64,000 nt of DNA, taken from NCBI RefSeq assembly GCF_003990335.1, contig NZ_CP034683.1:1316501-1380500 (forward strand), in the 5' to 3' direction. The position numbers were made by a program, and so were the translations under genes. This stretch comes from Rheinheimera mangrovi. Its GTDB lineage: Bacteria; Pseudomonadota; Gammaproteobacteria; Enterobacterales; Alteromonadaceae. Position 1 is the first letter of the stretch; every line of letters starts with the position of its first letter. This document shows positions 16,870 through 28,547 of the stretch, in pieces. A model generated the notes under the pieces. It worked only from the letters and a program-made list of their open reading frames with translations. It did not search any database and had not been told where the DNA came from.

Positions 16870-19365
16870 ATGACAATTAAACGATTAGTAGCTGCGATGT
16901 TACTTGCTGGTTTAAGTAACTCGGTGCTCGCTGAACAATCATTTACTGTGCAAGACATTCAGGTCGAAGGCTTGCAGCGTGTTGCGCTTGGTGCAGCATT
17001 AAATAATTTGCCGTTTAATATCGGCGATACCATCACTGAAGCATCCTTATCGCGCAGTATTAAAAGTCTGTACGCGGCGGGCCACTTCGACAATATTCAG
17101 GTATTTCGTGACGGCAATACCGTCATTTATCGCTTAAAAGAGCGTCCTACCATTAACAATATAGAATTTGATGGTAATAAAGACATCAAAGAAGAACAGT
17201 TGAACGAAAGTTTGACAGGCCAGAAAATTATTGTTGGTGAGCCTTTAGATAAAACCGTGATCAAAGAAGTTGAAAACGGTTTAACTGAGTTCTACCATGG
17301 CGTGGGTAAATACAACGCTGCGGTTCAAATGAAGGTGACTTATTTACCTCGTAACAGGGTCAATCTGAAAATCGAATTCGAAGAGGGCGATGCCGCTTCT
17401 GTTCGTCAGATCAACGTGGTTGGTAACGAAATATTCAGCGACGAAGAACTGCTGAAAAATATCGAATCTATGTACGATCTGCCCTGGTGGCGTTTCTTAT
17501 CGTCAGACCGGTATCAGAAGCAAACTTTGCAAGGCGACTTTGAAAAAATCCGTAGCTACTATCTAGACCGTGGTTATCTGCGTTTTAATATCGATGCCAA
17601 CCAGGTTTCTGTCAGTACGGATAAAACCTCTGTCTACGTCACAATGAACGTGACTGAAGGTGAACAATACACTATCACTGGCGTTGACTTTGTTGGTGAT
17701 CTGATTGGCCAGGATGCTTTTATCAAGGCACTGTTACCCTTAAAAGCCGGCCAGTTGTATAACGGCGCTCTGGTGACCTATACAGAAGAAAGTATTGCCA
17801 AGTTACTGGCACGTTTTGGTTATGCCAACTCGAAAGTCCGCACTATTCCGACTATCGATGATGATACCAAAGAAGTGGCTTTGACCATCAGCGTTGATCC
17901 TGGCAAACGTGTTTATGTGCGTCGTCTGGAAGTGGCAGGTAATGCGTCGACGAAAGACGAAGTTATTCGTCGTGAAGTTCGCCAGATGGAAGGTGCATGG
18001 TTATCTAACGATGCGCTTGAACTGTCTAAAGAACGTATTCAGCGCTTGCCTTACGTCGAAAAAGTTGAATTTGAAACCAAAGAAGTCGCAGGAGTAGATG
18101 ACAAGGTTGACGTCAGCTACAAAATTAAAGAGCAGCCATCAGGTAACTTTAATGCAGGTATTTCTTATGGCGACTTTCAGGGCCTGTCTTTCCAGATTGG
18201 TGTGGAACAGCAAAACTTCTTTGGTACAGGTAACTCTGCGGGTATCAGCTTAAGTACCAACAGATACAACAAACAGATTTCATTGTCTGTGACCGACCCA
18301 TATTTCACACTGGATGCGATAAGTTTAGGTGGCCAGATATTCTATTCAGATACTGACTATTCCAGCTTGTCTTCGAACTTAGAAGCTTATAAACAAAAAC
18401 GTTATGGTTTTGGTGCTTCTGTTGGTTATCCAATCAACGAATACAACAGATTAAACTTCGGCACTAACTATGCGGTAAACGAAATTAATTCATTATCTGA
18501 ATATGACCAGTTACGTCATTTCAGAGCTGTGTTAATGGATAAAAACGATCCGGATGGTGGTTACAAGTTTACTAACTACGAGCTGATCGCCAGCTGGGTT
18601 CAAAGCACATTAAACCGTGGTTTGTTTCCGACTGCTGGTCATGAAATAGTACTGAGTGGTCGTGTGACCACACCAAATTCCGATTTACAGTATTATAAAA
18701 CTACATTTTCAGCCCGTAAGTATATTCCGCTGAGTAACGACCATCGCTGGTCTTTCTTAAGTAAGCTGGATTTAGGTTATGGTAACGGTTACGGTAATAA
18801 AGACGGTTATGACTACACATTACCCTTTACCGAAAACTTTTATGCCGGTGGTCAGAACTTACGTGGTTTCGAAGCCCGTATTATCGGCCCACATGCGATT
18901 TACCGTCAGGTTAGCACAGTGCCTGGATTGCCGAATCCAACAACAGGTTCGGGTGGACCTTACCCAACGGACCCAAGCTTCGACACTTATTTAGTGTCTC
19001 CACGATCAACGGGTGGTAATGCCATGGCTATTGCTACCCTTGAATTAATCACACCAACACCTTTTGTTGGTGAGGATTATGTGAACCAGATACGTACCAG
19101 CTTATTTGTTGATGCGGGTAACGTCTGGGACACAGAGTTTGACCTTAGTCGTTACAATGGCTTAAACCCGTCATCAAGTCAGAATTTCAATAGTCCGGCA
19201 TTGCTGGATTATTCTGACCCGGGTTTGATCCGTGTTTCGACAGGTTTATCTGTACAATGGATTTCACCTATGGGTCCATTGACATTTAGTTTGGCTAAAA
19301 TCATCCAGAAAGAAGAGGGTGATGATCAAGAAAACTTTAGTTTCAATATTGGTACTACATTCTAA
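16870..19365 (+). CDS. bamA: Outer membrane protein assembly factor BamA
   Basis: An 831-residue Omp85 protein that inserts beta-barrel proteins into the outer membrane. A signal peptide ending in VLAEQ is followed by five POTRA domains (about residues 24-420) and a 16-stranded barrel. The loop-6 RGF motif is in GGQNLRGFEARIIGP. The protein ends with the aromatic residue expected of outer-membrane proteins (Phe in the final FNIGTTF). It is followed by skp. Confidence 0.98.
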   Translation: MTIKRLVAAMLLAGLSNSVLAEQSFTVQDIQVEGLQRVALGAALNNLPFNIGDTITEASLSRSIKSLYAAGHFDNIQVFRDGNTVIYRLKERPTINNIEFDGNKDIKEEQLNESLTGQKIIVGEPLDKTVIKEVENGLTEFYHGVGKYNAAVQMKVTYLPRNRVNLKIEFEEGDAASVRQINVVGNEIFSDEELLKNIESMYDLPWWRFLSSDRYQKQTLQGDFEKIRSYYLDRGYLRFNIDANQVSVSTDKTSVYVTMNVTEGEQYTITGVDFVGDLIGQDAFIKALLPLKAGQLYNGALVTYTEESIAKLLARFGYANSKVRTIPTIDDDTKEVALTISVDPGKRVYVRRLEVAGNASTKDEVIRREVRQMEGAWLSNDALELSKERIQRLPYVEKVEFETKEVAGVDDKVDVSYKIKEQPSGNFNAGISYGDFQGLSFQIGVEQQNFFGTGNSAGISLSTNRYNKQISLSVTDPYFTLDAISLGGQIFYSDTDYSSLSSNLEAYKQKRYGFGASVGYPINEYNRLNFGTNYAVNEINSLSEYDQLRHFRAVLMDKNDPDGGYKFTNYELIASWVQSTLNRGLFPTAGHEIVLSGRVTTPNSDLQYYKTTFSARKYIPLSNDHRWSFLSKLDLGYGNGYGNKDGYDYTLPFTENFYAGGQNLRGFEARIIGPHAIYRQVSTVPGLPNPTTGSGGPYPTDPSFDTYLVSPRSTGGNAMAIATLELITPTPFVGEDYVNQIRTSLFVDAGNVWDTEFDLSRYNGLNPSSSQNFNSPALLDYSDPGLIRVSTGLSVQWISPMGPLTFSLAKIIQKEEGDDQENFSFNIGTTF

Positions 19366-19386
19366 ATTTATGGGAAAGGGAAACAC

Positions 19387-19905
19387 ATGTTTAAGCAAAG
19401 CTTAGCAAAAACTGCATTGGTACTGATGGCTGGTCTGTTGATGGCCGGTACTGCTGCAGCAAAAGAAATGAAAATTGGTATCGTAGACGTGCAGGCTATT
19501 GTTGCCCAGTTGCCTCAAACAACCACTATTCAAAATACATTAAAAGCTGAGTTCGAAGGCCGCATTGCTGAAGTGCAAAAGCTGGAAAAGGACATCGCAT
19601 TCAATCAAGAAAAATTAAAGCGTGATGGTGCGACCATGAACGACAAGCAGAAAAAAGATCTGCAGGCCGAGATGGAAAAGCAAATGCGCAGTTATGAGCA
19701 GTTAGCTCGTCCTTTGGATGAAGACTATCGCACCCGTCAGGCTGAAGAACGTAACAAGCTGATGGGGTTAGTGAAAACTGCTATCGACAGTCTTGCGAAA
19801 AAAGACAACTACGACCTGATCTTAAATGCTCAGGCTGGTGTGTTTGTTAAGCCTGAATATGACATCTCTAATGCTGTTGTAGCTCAGGTGAGCAAAGCCA
19901 AATAA
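19387..19905 (+). CDS. skp: Periplasmic chaperone Skp/OmpH
   Basis: A 172-residue periplasmic chaperone that holds outer-membrane proteins before they reach BamA. The signal peptide ends with AGTAAAK; the mature domain starts MKIGIVDVQAIVAQLPQ and continues in a long charged coiled-coil (about residues 55-130). Its stop codon overlaps the lpxD start by one base. Confidence 0.93.
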   Translation: MFKQSLAKTALVLMAGLLMAGTAAAKEMKIGIVDVQAIVAQLPQTTTIQNTLKAEFEGRIAEVQKLEKDIAFNQEKLKRDGATMNDKQKKDLQAEMEKQMRSYEQLARPLDEDYRTRQAEERNKLMGLVKTAIDSLAKKDNYDLILNAQAGVFVKPEYDISNAVVAQVSKAK

Positions 19906-20951
19906 TGGCAAAGCTTACTTTAGCTTTTATAGCTGAGCAGTTAAATGCTCAGCTAATTGGAGACGCCACGGCACTGATTAGTGCCGTTGGTACTTTGGAA
20001 GAGGCGACAAGCCAGCAGATCAGCTTCTTATCTAATAGTAAGTACCGCAAGTTTTTGCAATCGACTCAAGCCGGTGCTGTACTGATTAAAGCTGATGATG
20101 TGAGCTACTGTCCGGTTAATGCGCTGGTGGTAAATGACCCTTATGTGGCTTTTGCTAAAATAGCCCAATTATTAGATTCAACACCTGCTGCCGCTTATGG
20201 GCGGGGGCAGAATATAGTGATAGACCCTTCAGCTACAGTGCCTGATACAGTCGTGATAGGCCCCAATGTGGTGATTTCCGCTGGTGCCGTCATTGGTGAG
20301 AATGTACAAATTGGCGCTGGTTGTTTTATTGGCGAACGGGTTCAAATCGCCGATGGCTGTAAAATCTGGCCTAACGTAACCTTTTATCATGGCGTAAAGC
20401 TTGGTAAAAATTGTCTGGTACACAGCGGTGCTGTGATAGGTGCAGATGGCTTTGGTTTTGCTAACGAACGTGGGCGCTGGCTGAAAATTCCTCAGGTTGG
20501 TACTGTCATCATAGGTGACGATACCGAAGTGGGTGCCAATACCACCATAGACCGTGGCGCTTTAGGCGATACAGTGATTGGTAAAAACGTGATTCTGGAC
20601 AATCAGGTACAAATTGCTCATAACGTGCAAATAGGCGATCACACAGCCATTGCAGGTTGTACAGTTGTAGCTGGCAGCACTAAAATTGGCCGTTATTGTA
20701 TTATTGGTGGTGCCTGCGCTATTAATGGTCATATGGAAATTTGTGACGGCGTGCAAATTACCGGCATGTCGATGATTATTAAATCCATCACTGAAAAAGG
20801 TATTTATTCATCCGGTACTCCGGCCAGCACCAATCTGGAATGGCGGAAAAATAGCGTCCGGTTTCGTCAACTGGATCAGATGTATCAAAAATTACGGGAA
20901 CTTGAGCAGCAAATGGCAGCTTTGTCCCTACCGCCTTCAAAAGACGAATAA
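19905..20951 (+). CDS. lpxD: UDP-3-O-(3-hydroxyacyl)glucosamine N-acyltransferase
   Basis: A 348-residue lipid A enzyme, third step of the pathway, adding an N-linked 3-hydroxyacyl chain from ACP. The N-terminal uridine-binding domain has ISFLSNSKYRKFL; the remainder is hexapeptide repeats of a left-handed beta-helix, with the catalytic His in QVQIAHNVQIGDHTAIAG. A C-terminal helix (MYQKLRELEQQMAAL) completes the trimer. Confidence 0.97.
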   Translation: MAKLTLAFIAEQLNAQLIGDATALISAVGTLEEATSQQISFLSNSKYRKFLQSTQAGAVLIKADDVSYCPVNALVVNDPYVAFAKIAQLLDSTPAAAYGRGQNIVIDPSATVPDTVVIGPNVVISAGAVIGENVQIGAGCFIGERVQIADGCKIWPNVTFYHGVKLGKNCLVHSGAVIGADGFGFANERGRWLKIPQVGTVIIGDDTEVGANTTIDRGALGDTVIGKNVILDNQVQIAHNVQIGDHTAIAGCTVVAGSTKIGRYCIIGGACAINGHMEICDGVQITGMSMIIKSITEKGIYSSGTPASTNLEWRKNSVRFRQLDQMYQKLRELEQQMAALSLPPSKDE

Positions 20952-20968
20952 TATAAAAGAGGTTCACT

Positions 20969-21421
20969 TTGGCTAACCAATTGAATATCCTTGAAATACA
21001 GGAAATCATGGCCTTGCTGCCACATCGCTATCCATTCTTAATGATCGACCGGGTTCTTGATTACACGCCGGGCGAATCTTTAACTGCTATTAAAAACGTC
21101 ACAATCAATGAGCCGATCTTTACCGGACACTTCCCTACTATGCCAATTTTCCCTGGTGTATTAATTCTGGAAGCTTTGGCTCAGGCCACTGGCATTTTAG
21201 GTTTTAAGACAGTGACAGAACGCTCTGAAAACGAGCTGTATTTATTTGCTGCTATCGACGAAGCTCGTTTCAAGAAACCTGTTGTTCCTGGCGATCAATT
21301 GGTGCTGGAAGTGAAGTTTTTGAAAGAACGCCGTAATTTGTGGAAGTTTTATGGTGAAGCCAAAGTGGATGGCCAGGTCGTTTGTAGTGCTGAACTGATG
21401 TGTGCCAGAAGAGAGCTTTAA
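20969..21421 (+). CDS. fabZ: 3-hydroxyacyl-ACP dehydratase FabZ
   Basis: A 150-residue hotdog-fold enzyme that dehydrates 3-hydroxyacyl-ACP in fatty-acid elongation. It starts with TTG at 20969 behind AAAGAGG. The N-terminal motif [14 protein letters not shown] and the catalytic region [20 protein letters not shown] are intact. It sits between lpxD and lpxA; the enzyme competes with LpxA for 3-hydroxyacyl-ACP. Confidence 0.97.
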   Translation: MANQLNILEIQEIMALLPHRYPFLMIDRVLDYTPGESLTAIKNVTINEPIFTGHFPTMPIFPGVLILEALAQATGILGFKTVTERSENELYLFAAIDEARFKKPVVPGDQLVLEVKFLKERRNLWKFYGEAKVDGQVVCSAELMCARREL

Positions 21422-21422
21422 T

Positions 21423-22193
21423 ATGATCCATCCTACCGCTGTGATAGAACCCGGTGCCGTACTTGGTCAAAACGTCAAAGTTGGACCATTTTGTTATATT
21501 GCTGCTAACGTGGTGATTGGCGATGACACAGTGCTTGAATCTCATGTGGTGCTGAAAGGCCCAACCGTCATGGGCAAAGGCAATCATTTTTACCAGTTCA
21601 CCAGCATAGGTGAAGATTGCCAGGATAAAAAATATAATGGCGAGCCGACAGAACTGATTATTGGTGACAACAATGTGTTCCGTGAAAACTGTACTGTGCA
21701 TCGTGGTACTGTGCAGGATAAAGGCGTCACCCGTATTGGCTCGAATAACCTCTTTATGAACAATACCCACGTTGCTCACGACTGTGTGATTGGCGATAAC
21801 GTGATTTTTGCCAGTGGTGCTCAGTCAGCTGGTCATGTACATATTGGCGATTGGGCTATTTTAGGTGGCATGAGTGGTATTCACCAATTCTGCCATATAG
21901 GCGCTCACGCCTTTATCGGCGGTGGTTCTATAGTGGTGAAAGACGTACCTCCTTACCTGATGGCGCACGGCTCACATGCTGTACCTGCTGGTTTAAACCT
22001 TGAAGGTTTAAAACGCCGTGGCTTTAGCAGCGATGCTATTTTGGAAGTACGTCGGGCTTACAAAGAAGTCTATCGTAAAGGTTTAACAGTGCAGGAAGCT
22101 TTGGATGCTCTGGCAGAAAAATCTGCCGAATTCCCGGAAGTCAAAGCCTTCACTGATTTTATCGCCAACTCCAGCCGTGGCATTATTCGCTGA
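21423..22193 (+). CDS. lpxA: UDP-N-acetylglucosamine acyltransferase
   Basis: A 256-residue enzyme that adds the first 3-hydroxyacyl chain of lipid A. The start ATG at 21423 is one base after the fabZ stop codon. Hexapeptide repeats fill the first two thirds; the catalytic His119 is in NNTHVAHDCVIGDN, and GGGSIVVKDVPPYLMAHGSHA leads to the C-terminal helices. The stop overlaps the lpxB start by one base. Confidence 0.98.
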   Translation: MIHPTAVIEPGAVLGQNVKVGPFCYIAANVVIGDDTVLESHVVLKGPTVMGKGNHFYQFTSIGEDCQDKKYNGEPTELIIGDNNVFRENCTVHRGTVQDKGVTRIGSNNLFMNNTHVAHDCVIGDNVIFASGAQSAGHVHIGDWAILGGMSGIHQFCHIGAHAFIGGGSIVVKDVPPYLMAHGSHAVPAGLNLEGLKRRGFSSDAILEVRRAYKEVYRKGLTVQEALDALAEKSAEFPEVKAFTDFIANSSRGIIR

Positions 22194-23368
22194 TGGTTGA
22201 GTTGCAATCCAAGGTTGCTCCTTGTTCAGTGAAAATCGCCTTAGTCGCCGGGGAACACTCCGGCGATATTTTAGGTGCTGATTTAATCCGTGCTTTAAAG
22301 CTGCTGTATCCGCAGGCTGAATTTTACGGCATAGGCGGTGAGCGCATGAAAGCGGAAGGCTTTCAGGCTTTGTTTGATATGGAAGAGCTGGCGGTGATGG
22401 GCATAGTGGAAGTCTTAGGCCGCTTGCCTCGCCTACTGCAAGTGCGCAAAGAGCTGCTAGCTAATCTTACTGCCACACAGCCTGATGTCTTTATTGGCAT
22501 AGATGCGCCGGATTTTAATATTCCGGTGGAGCTTAAACTCAAAGCCGCTGGTATTAAAACTGTGCATTATGTCAGCCCTTCGGTCTGGGCATGGCGGCAA
22601 AAACGTATTTTTAAAATAGCCAAAGCGACCAACATGGTGCTGGCGTTATTGCCTTTTGAAAAAGCCTTTTACGACAAGTTTACTGTGCCTTGTAGTTTTG
22701 TTGGCCATACGCTGGCTGATCAAATGCCTTTGCAGCCAGATAAAGCCGCTGCTAAAACAGAACTTGGTTTAAAACCAGAAGCACCAGTGCTGGCGATCAT
22801 GCCTGGCAGCAGAACCAATGAAATCAAATTATTAGCTGCAGATTACCTGCTTGCGGCAGCAGAGCTTAAAGCTCAGCAACCTGAATTGCAGCTGATTTGT
22901 AATATGGTAACAGAGCAAAAAGCAGAGTTGTTCCGTCAGATCAAACAGCAGATTGCCCCTGATCTAGCAGTGCAACTGGAAATAGGCAAAGCCCGAACGA
23001 CGCTAACGGCGGCTGATGCAGTCTTTATCGCCTCAGGCACGGCCACTTTAGAAGCCATGCTGGCCAAAACCGCTATGGTGGTGGGCTATAAGATGAACTG
23101 GCTGACGCACCAAATTGCCAAACGCTTAGTGAAACTGAAATTCTTCAGCCTACCGAATTTATTGGCTGATAAAGCTTTAGTGACAGAACTGCTGCAAGAG
23201 CAGGTCACAGTGCAGAACTTAGTCATGGCTATGGCACCTTTATTACAAGATCAAAATGCGCAGCAAGCATGTGTGGGCTCTTTTACAGAGCTGCATCAAC
23301 TGATCCGTTGTAACGCCAGCGAACAAGCAGCTGCGGCAATAGCAAAAGTGATGGAAAACCCTGTATGA
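22193..23368 (+). CDS. lpxB: Lipid-A-disaccharide synthase
   Basis: A 391-residue GT19 glycosyltransferase that joins UDP-2,3-diacylglucosamine and lipid X. The N-terminal [18 protein letters not shown] and the middle [16 protein letters not shown] are characteristic, as is [11 protein letters not shown]. It overlaps rnhB by an ATGA junction. Confidence 0.97.
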   Translation: MVELQSKVAPCSVKIALVAGEHSGDILGADLIRALKLLYPQAEFYGIGGERMKAEGFQALFDMEELAVMGIVEVLGRLPRLLQVRKELLANLTATQPDVFIGIDAPDFNIPVELKLKAAGIKTVHYVSPSVWAWRQKRIFKIAKATNMVLALLPFEKAFYDKFTVPCSFVGHTLADQMPLQPDKAAAKTELGLKPEAPVLAIMPGSRTNEIKLLAADYLLAAAELKAQQPELQLICNMVTEQKAELFRQIKQQIAPDLAVQLEIGKARTTLTAADAVFIASGTATLEAMLAKTAMVVGYKMNWLTHQIAKRLVKLKFFSLPNLLADKALVTELLQEQVTVQNLVMAMAPLLQDQNAQQACVGSFTELHQLIRCNASEQAAAAIAKVMENPV

Positions 23369-24000
23369 GTGTGAAAGCTCTGAATGCTGAAACCTACCAA
23401 AGACCACAAGTTCAGCTGATTTGTGGTGTTGACGAAGTAGGGCGCGGTCCCCTGGTTGGCGCTGTAGTGACAGCTGCTGTGATCCTTGACCCGAATAACC
23501 CTATTGTTGGTTTAAACGATTCGAAAAAACTGTCAGAAAAAAAACGCCTGCAGCTTGCTGAAGAAATTAAAGCTAAAGCCTTAAGCTGGAGTTTAGGCCG
23601 GGCTGAAGTGCATGAAATTGATAGCTTAAATATCTTACACGCTACTATGCTGGCGATGACCCGTGCTGTACAGGGGCTGCATATCAAACCCGAATGGGCT
23701 TTGATAGACGGCAACCGTGTGCCTAAAGATATAGGTGTGCAGGCCAGTGCTGTGGTCAAAGGCGATGCTTTAGTGCCTGAAATCAGCGCAGCTTCTATTT
23801 TGGCTAAAGTGGCGCGGGATGACGAAATGCAGCAACTGGATGCCGCTTATCCGCAGTATGGTTTTGCGGGTCATAAGGGGTATCCGACCGCAGAGCACTT
23901 AGCTGCAATTAAAACTCATGGTGTGATTAACGAGCACAGACGTAGTTTTAAACCTGTCCGCGACGTATTGGAGTCTGTTGTGGGGGCAGCTCATGGCTGA
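23365..24000 (+). CDS. rnhB: Ribonuclease HII
   Basis: A 211-residue endonuclease that cuts RNA in RNA-DNA hybrids, including single ribonucleotides. The active-site [12 protein letters not shown] (Asp and Glu) is near residue 21 and the third acidic residue is in ALIDGNRVP. It overlaps lpxB at its start and dnaE at its end. Confidence 0.97.
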   Translation: MSVKALNAETYQRPQVQLICGVDEVGRGPLVGAVVTAAVILDPNNPIVGLNDSKKLSEKKRLQLAEEIKAKALSWSLGRAEVHEIDSLNILHATMLAMTRAVQGLHIKPEWALIDGNRVPKDIGVQASAVVKGDALVPEISAASILAKVARDDEMQQLDAAYPQYGFAGHKGYPTAEHLAAIKTHGVINEHRRSFKPVRDVLESVVGAAHG

Positions 24001-27000
24001 TCCGGGTTTTATTCATTTACGGGTGCACAGCGACTTTTCGATGGTCGACGGCATCAAAAAAATAAAGCCTATAGTCAAAGCGGCGAAAGAGCTGAATATG
24101 CCTGCGCTGGCTTTAACAGACCAGATGAATATGTGTGGTCTGGTGCGTTTCTACAGTACAGCGCATGAAGCTGGTATTAAGCCGATTGTCGGGGCTGATT
24201 TGTGGGTGCAGCATCCGCTGTTTCCGGGCGATGGCTGTCGGTTACTGATCCTGGCTTCAGACAATACTGGCTATCAGAATCTGACTATGTTGCTGTCCAA
24301 AGCTTATTTACGCGGCCATGTGCAGCATAAACCGCAAATAGACCACGACTGGCTGGTGGAATACAAAGAAGGCCTGATTGTATTATCAGGTGCCAAAGAT
24401 GGCCCTCTCGGCAAAGCCTTAATCAAAGGCAATGCCCCCAGCGCTTTGGCTTTAGTGCAGTTTTATCGTGAACATTTCCCAAATCGGTTTTTTATTGAAC
24501 TGACTCGCACCGGTCGTCCTGACGAAGAAACTTATATTCAGGCTGCAGTAGAACTGGCAGAACGTGAACAGTTGCCTGTGGTTGCCACGAACGAAGTGGT
24601 GATGTTAAGCCCTGATGATTTTCCGGCCCATGAAATCCGGGTGGCTATCCATGATGGTTACACCTTAGAGGATAAAAGACGGCCGAAAAACTACAGCGAA
24701 CAGCAGTACCTGCGCTCGGCAGATGAAATGCTGGAGCTGTTTTCCGATATACCAGAAGCCTTACAAAACTCAGTTGAAATCGCCAAACGTTGTAATGTCA
24801 CCATACGATTAGGCGAATACTTCCTGCCGGCTTTCCCGACTGGTGGTTTATCTGACGCTGACTTTTTGGTATTAAAATCCAAAGAAGGTCTGGAAAAACG
24901 TTTGCTGCAGTTATTCCCGGATCCGGAAGTACGTGCGGTCAAAAGGGGCGAATACGACGAACGTTTAGACATTGAACTTGGCGTAATCAACCAGATGGGA
25001 TTCCCTGGTTACTTCCTTGTTGTTATGGAATTTATCCAGTGGAGTAAAGATAACGATATTCCGGTTGGCCCAGGCCGGGGTTCTGGTGCTGGTTCTTTAG
25101 TGGCTTATGCTCTGAGTATTACCGATCTGGACCCGCTGGAATTTGATCTGCTGTTCGAACGTTTCTTAAACCCTGAGCGGGTCTCAATGCCCGACTTTGA
25201 CGTCGACTTCTGTATGGACAGACGCGACGAAGTGATAGAACACGTTTCCGACATGTACGGCCGAGAAGCTGTATCGCAAATTATCACCTTCGGTACTATG
25301 GCGGCCAAAGCGGTAATTCGCGACGTAGGCCGGGTGCTGGGTCATCCTTATGGTTTTGTTGACCGCATCTCCAAATTGATACCGCCAACACCAGGCATGA
25401 CACTGGAACAGGCTTTTAAAGAAGAGCCACGTTTACCTGAATTGTACGCTGCCGATCAGGAAGTCAAAGATCTAATCGACATGGCGCGTCAGCTGGAAGG
25501 TGTAACCCGAAACGCCGGTAAACACGCCGGTGGTGTGGTAATAGCGCCGACTAAAATTACCGACTTTGCCCCTGTGTACTGTGACGAAGAGGGCAATAAC
25601 CCTGTCACTCAGTTTGATAAAAACGATGTGGAATACGCAGGTCTGGTGAAGTTCGACTTCCTCGGTTTACGCACACTGACTATCTTGCAGTGGGCTGTGA
25701 ATATGACCAACGAGCGTCTGACCCGTGAAGGCAAGCCGCTGGTGGATATCAATACTATTCCGCTGACCGACCGCAAGAGTTTTGACGTGCTGATGAAAGC
25801 AGATACCACAGCGGTATTCCAGCTTGAATCCCGTGGTATGAAAGACTTAATACGCCGTCTGCAACCCGACTGCTTCGAAGATATGATAGCCCTTGTGGCT
25901 TTATTCCGTCCTGGTCCTTTGCAGTCAGGCATGGTAGATAACTTTATCGACCGAAAACGCGGCCGTGAAGAAATCTCTTATCCGGATTCCACCTGGCAAC
26001 ACGAGTCGCTCAAGCCTATCCTGGAGCCGACCTACGGCATTATCCTGTACCAGGAACAGGTCATGCAAATCGCGCAGGTCTTGTCTGGTTATTCACTGGG
26101 CGGCGCTGACTTATTACGCCGTGCTATGGGTAAAAAGAAACCTGAAGAGATGGCCAAACAGCGCGATACGTTCCGTGATGGTGCTGTGGCCAATGGCGTC
26201 GACGCCGAACTGTCGATGAAAATTTTCGACTTAGTAGAGAAGTTCGCAGGCTACGGTTTCAACAAATCTCACTCCGCGGCTTACGCGCTGGTGTCGTACC
26301 AGACGCTGTGGATGAAGGCGCATTATCCGGCTGAGTTTATGGCCGCTGTAATGTCTGCCGATATGGATAACACCGACAAAATTGTTATTCTGGTGGATGA
26401 ATGTGAGCATATGAAGCTCAAACTTATTCCGCCTGATGTGAATTCTGGTGAATATAAATTTACGGTAAATCGTCAGGGCCATATTGTTTATGGCATAGGC
26501 GCGATAAAAGGTGTGGGGGAAGGTCCGGTTGAGGCTATCTTAGCTGCGCGGGCTAAACACGGAACATTCACAGATTTGTTCGACTTCTGTAATAAAGTTG
26601 ATTTAAAACAGCTGAACCGCCGCGTGATTGAAAAGCTGATTTTATCCGGCGCTATGGACCAATTAGGCCCACACCGTGCTGCTATGATGGCAACTTTAGA
26701 AGAAGCGATGAAAGGCGCAGAGCAGCAGGCCAAAGCCGAAGCTATGGGCCAATCTGATTTATTTGGTTTAATGGCTCCAGAGCCAGAAAACGCAGCCAGT
26801 GCCTTTAAACAAGTGCCGATTTGGCCGGACGAAGTATGGCTGGAAGGCGAACGCGAAACCTTAGGTTTATACCTGACTGGTCACCCTATCAACAGGTATC
26901 TGGTGGAGTTACCTCATTACAGTTCTGGCCGTTTAGTCGATATGCAGCCAGGCCGCCGGGATCAGGTGGTGCATGCTGCAGGTTTAGTCTTGTCTGTGCG

Positions 27001-27463
27001 CACTATGATCAATAAAAAGGGCAGACGTTGGGCTATTGTCACTTTGGATGACAAATCTGCGCGCTTAGATGTACGTTTTTTCCCCGAACAGTTCGAAAAC
27101 TTCGAGCATTTGCTGCAAAAAGACAAAATTTTGGTGGTGTCGGGACAGGTCAGCTTTGATGATTTCAGTGGTGGCCTTACAATGTCCGGCCGCGAAGTAG
27201 TGGACATTATAGCTGCGCGGGAAAAATGCTTAAAATCCTTGACCTTAACTGTACATCAGCAGCAAATGGGACTGGATTATCTGCAAAAACTGCAGCAAGC
27301 TATGCACGAATTTAAATTAGGCACAGTGCCTGTGAAGCTGGTGTACCAGCGTGACGAAGGTCAAATCACAGTGGCATTGGGCACCGAGTGGTGGGTAACA
27401 CCTACCGATGCTTTGTTGCATCAATTGCGACAATTAGCAACAATACAACTGGATTTTCATTAA
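23993..27463 (+). CDS. dnaE: DNA polymerase III subunit alpha
   Basis: The 1156-residue replicative polymerase. The start ATG at 23993 gives [20 protein letters not shown], matching the family. Domains in order: PHP domain, palm with [16 protein letters not shown] and the catalytic Asp residues of [17 protein letters not shown], thumb, fingers with the [15 protein letters not shown] motif, tandem HhH, and C-terminal OB fold. Length and motifs are normal. It overlaps rnhB by 8 bases and is followed 17 bases later by accA. Confidence 0.98.
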   Translation: MADPGFIHLRVHSDFSMVDGIKKIKPIVKAAKELNMPALALTDQMNMCGLVRFYSTAHEAGIKPIVGADLWVQHPLFPGDGCRLLILASDNTGYQNLTMLLSKAYLRGHVQHKPQIDHDWLVEYKEGLIVLSGAKDGPLGKALIKGNAPSALALVQFYREHFPNRFFIELTRTGRPDEETYIQAAVELAEREQLPVVATNEVVMLSPDDFPAHEIRVAIHDGYTLEDKRRPKNYSEQQYLRSADEMLELFSDIPEALQNSVEIAKRCNVTIRLGEYFLPAFPTGGLSDADFLVLKSKEGLEKRLLQLFPDPEVRAVKRGEYDERLDIELGVINQMGFPGYFLVVMEFIQWSKDNDIPVGPGRGSGAGSLVAYALSITDLDPLEFDLLFERFLNPERVSMPDFDVDFCMDRRDEVIEHVSDMYGREAVSQIITFGTMAAKAVIRDVGRVLGHPYGFVDRISKLIPPTPGMTLEQAFKEEPRLPELYAADQEVKDLIDMARQLEGVTRNAGKHAGGVVIAPTKITDFAPVYCDEEGNNPVTQFDKNDVEYAGLVKFDFLGLRTLTILQWAVNMTNERLTREGKPLVDINTIPLTDRKSFDVLMKADTTAVFQLESRGMKDLIRRLQPDCFEDMIALVALFRPGPLQSGMVDNFIDRKRGREEISYPDSTWQHESLKPILEPTYGIILYQEQVMQIAQVLSGYSLGGADLLRRAMGKKKPEEMAKQRDTFRDGAVANGVDAELSMKIFDLVEKFAGYGFNKSHSAAYALVSYQTLWMKAHYPAEFMAAVMSADMDNTDKIVILVDECEHMKLKLIPPDVNSGEYKFTVNRQGHIVYGIGAIKGVGEGPVEAILAARAKHGTFTDLFDFCNKVDLKQLNRRVIEKLILSGAMDQLGPHRAAMMATLEEAMKGAEQQAKAEAMGQSDLFGLMAPEPENAASAFKQVPIWPDEVWLEGERETLGLYLTGHPINRYLVELPHYSSGRLVDMQPGRRDQVVHAAGLVLSVRTMINKKGRRWAIVTLDDKSARLDVRFFPEQFENFEHLLQKDKILVVSGQVSFDDFSGGLTMSGREVVDIIAAREKCLKSLTLTVHQQQMGLDYLQKLQQAMHEFKLGTVPVKLVYQRDEGQITVALGTEWWVTPTDALLHQLRQLATIQLDFH

Positions 27464-27480
27464 TTAGGTAGTGACAGTCG

Positions 27481-28437
27481 ATGATGCTGAATTATTTAGA
27501 GTTTGAGCAACCGATTGCGGAACTTGAAGCCAAAATAGAAGAACTTCGCAAAGTAAGCCGCAATGGCGAGTTTGATCTCGGCCTTGAAGAAGAAGTAAAC
27601 AAGCTGAAGGAAAAAAGCTTAACTCTGACCAAAAAGATCTTTGCAGAATTAGGTGCCTGGCAGGTTGCTCAGTTAGCCCGTCATCCGTTGCGTCCTTACA
27701 CGCTGGATTACATCAAACATATTTTCACTGACTTTGACGAGTTTGCTGGTGATCGTACTTTTGCCAACGATCCGGCCATTGTCTGTGGTACAGCCCGTTT
27801 AGGTGACAAAACTGTGATGGTGATAGGTCATCAAAAAGGCCGTGACACCTCAGAGAAAATCAAACGTAACTTTGGTATGCCAAAACCTGAAGGCTACCGT
27901 AAAGCATTACGTATGATGGAAATGGCTGAACGTTTTAATTTGCCCATCATCACTTTTATCGACACTCCTGGTGCATACCCTGGTGTTGGCGCTGAAGAGC
28001 GTGGTCAAAGTGAAGCTATAGCCCGTAACCTTAAAGTGATGGCAGGTCTGAAAGTGCCGGTGCTCTGTACTGTGATCGGTGAGGGTGGCTCTGGTGGTGC
28101 TTTAGCCATTGGTGTCGGCGATCAGGTCAATATGCTGCAATACAGTACCTATTCGGTGATTTCACCTGAGGGCTGTGCTTCTATTTTGTGGAAAAGTGCG
28201 GATAAAGCGCCAATAGCTGCCGATGCCATGGGCATTACAGCACCACGTTTAAAAGAGCTGAATCTGATTGATGACATCGTCAGTGAGCCTTTAGGTGGTG
28301 CACACCGCAATCACGAACAAATGGCGCAAAGCTTAAAGCAAGCCCTGTTACGTGATTTAGCCAAGCTGGAGAAACTTAGCCTTGCCGAGCTACTGGACAG
28401 ACGGTATAAACGCTTAATGTCTTTTGGTTATTGCTGA
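27481..28437 (+). CDS. accA: Acetyl-CoA carboxylase carboxyltransferase subunit alpha
   Basis: A 318-residue subunit that, with AccD, transfers carboxyl from biotin to acetyl-CoA to make malonyl-CoA. The N-terminal [19 protein letters not shown] and the oxyanion-hole [12 protein letters not shown] are family signatures. Two ATG codons in a row open the gene; the first is given here. The rnhB-dnaE-accA order is typical. Confidence 0.98.
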   Translation: MMLNYLEFEQPIAELEAKIEELRKVSRNGEFDLGLEEEVNKLKEKSLTLTKKIFAELGAWQVAQLARHPLRPYTLDYIKHIFTDFDEFAGDRTFANDPAIVCGTARLGDKTVMVIGHQKGRDTSEKIKRNFGMPKPEGYRKALRMMEMAERFNLPIITFIDTPGAYPGVGAEERGQSEAIARNLKVMAGLKVPVLCTVIGEGGSGGALAIGVGDQVNMLQYSTYSVISPEGCASILWKSADKAPIAADAMGITAPRLKELNLIDDIVSEPLGGAHRNHEQMAQSLKQALLRDLAKLEKLSLAELLDRRYKRLMSFGYC

Positions 28438-28497
28438 TATAGCCGTTGTGCCTGAAGCTGTATAAAATCAGCGGGCATACTGGGTAAAGGGCGGATA

Positions 28498-28535
28498 AAA
28501 ACCGCCCTGCAAGCCGCCGTAAGGCGGTTTTTTTA
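28498..28535 (+). terminator. Rho-independent terminator after accA
   Basis: CCGCC-GTAA-GGCGG (28515-28527) is followed by seven T residues; an upstream AAAACCGCC can pair alternatively with GGCGGTTTT. It closes the long plus-strand unit. tilS starts immediately after. Confidence 0.85.
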
Positions 28536-28547
28536 TGTTTTGAGGCA

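Noticed and set aside
21270..21779. 169-residue minus-strand frame opposite fabZ and lpxA
   Set aside because: It is antisense to two highly conserved genes and has no supporting features.
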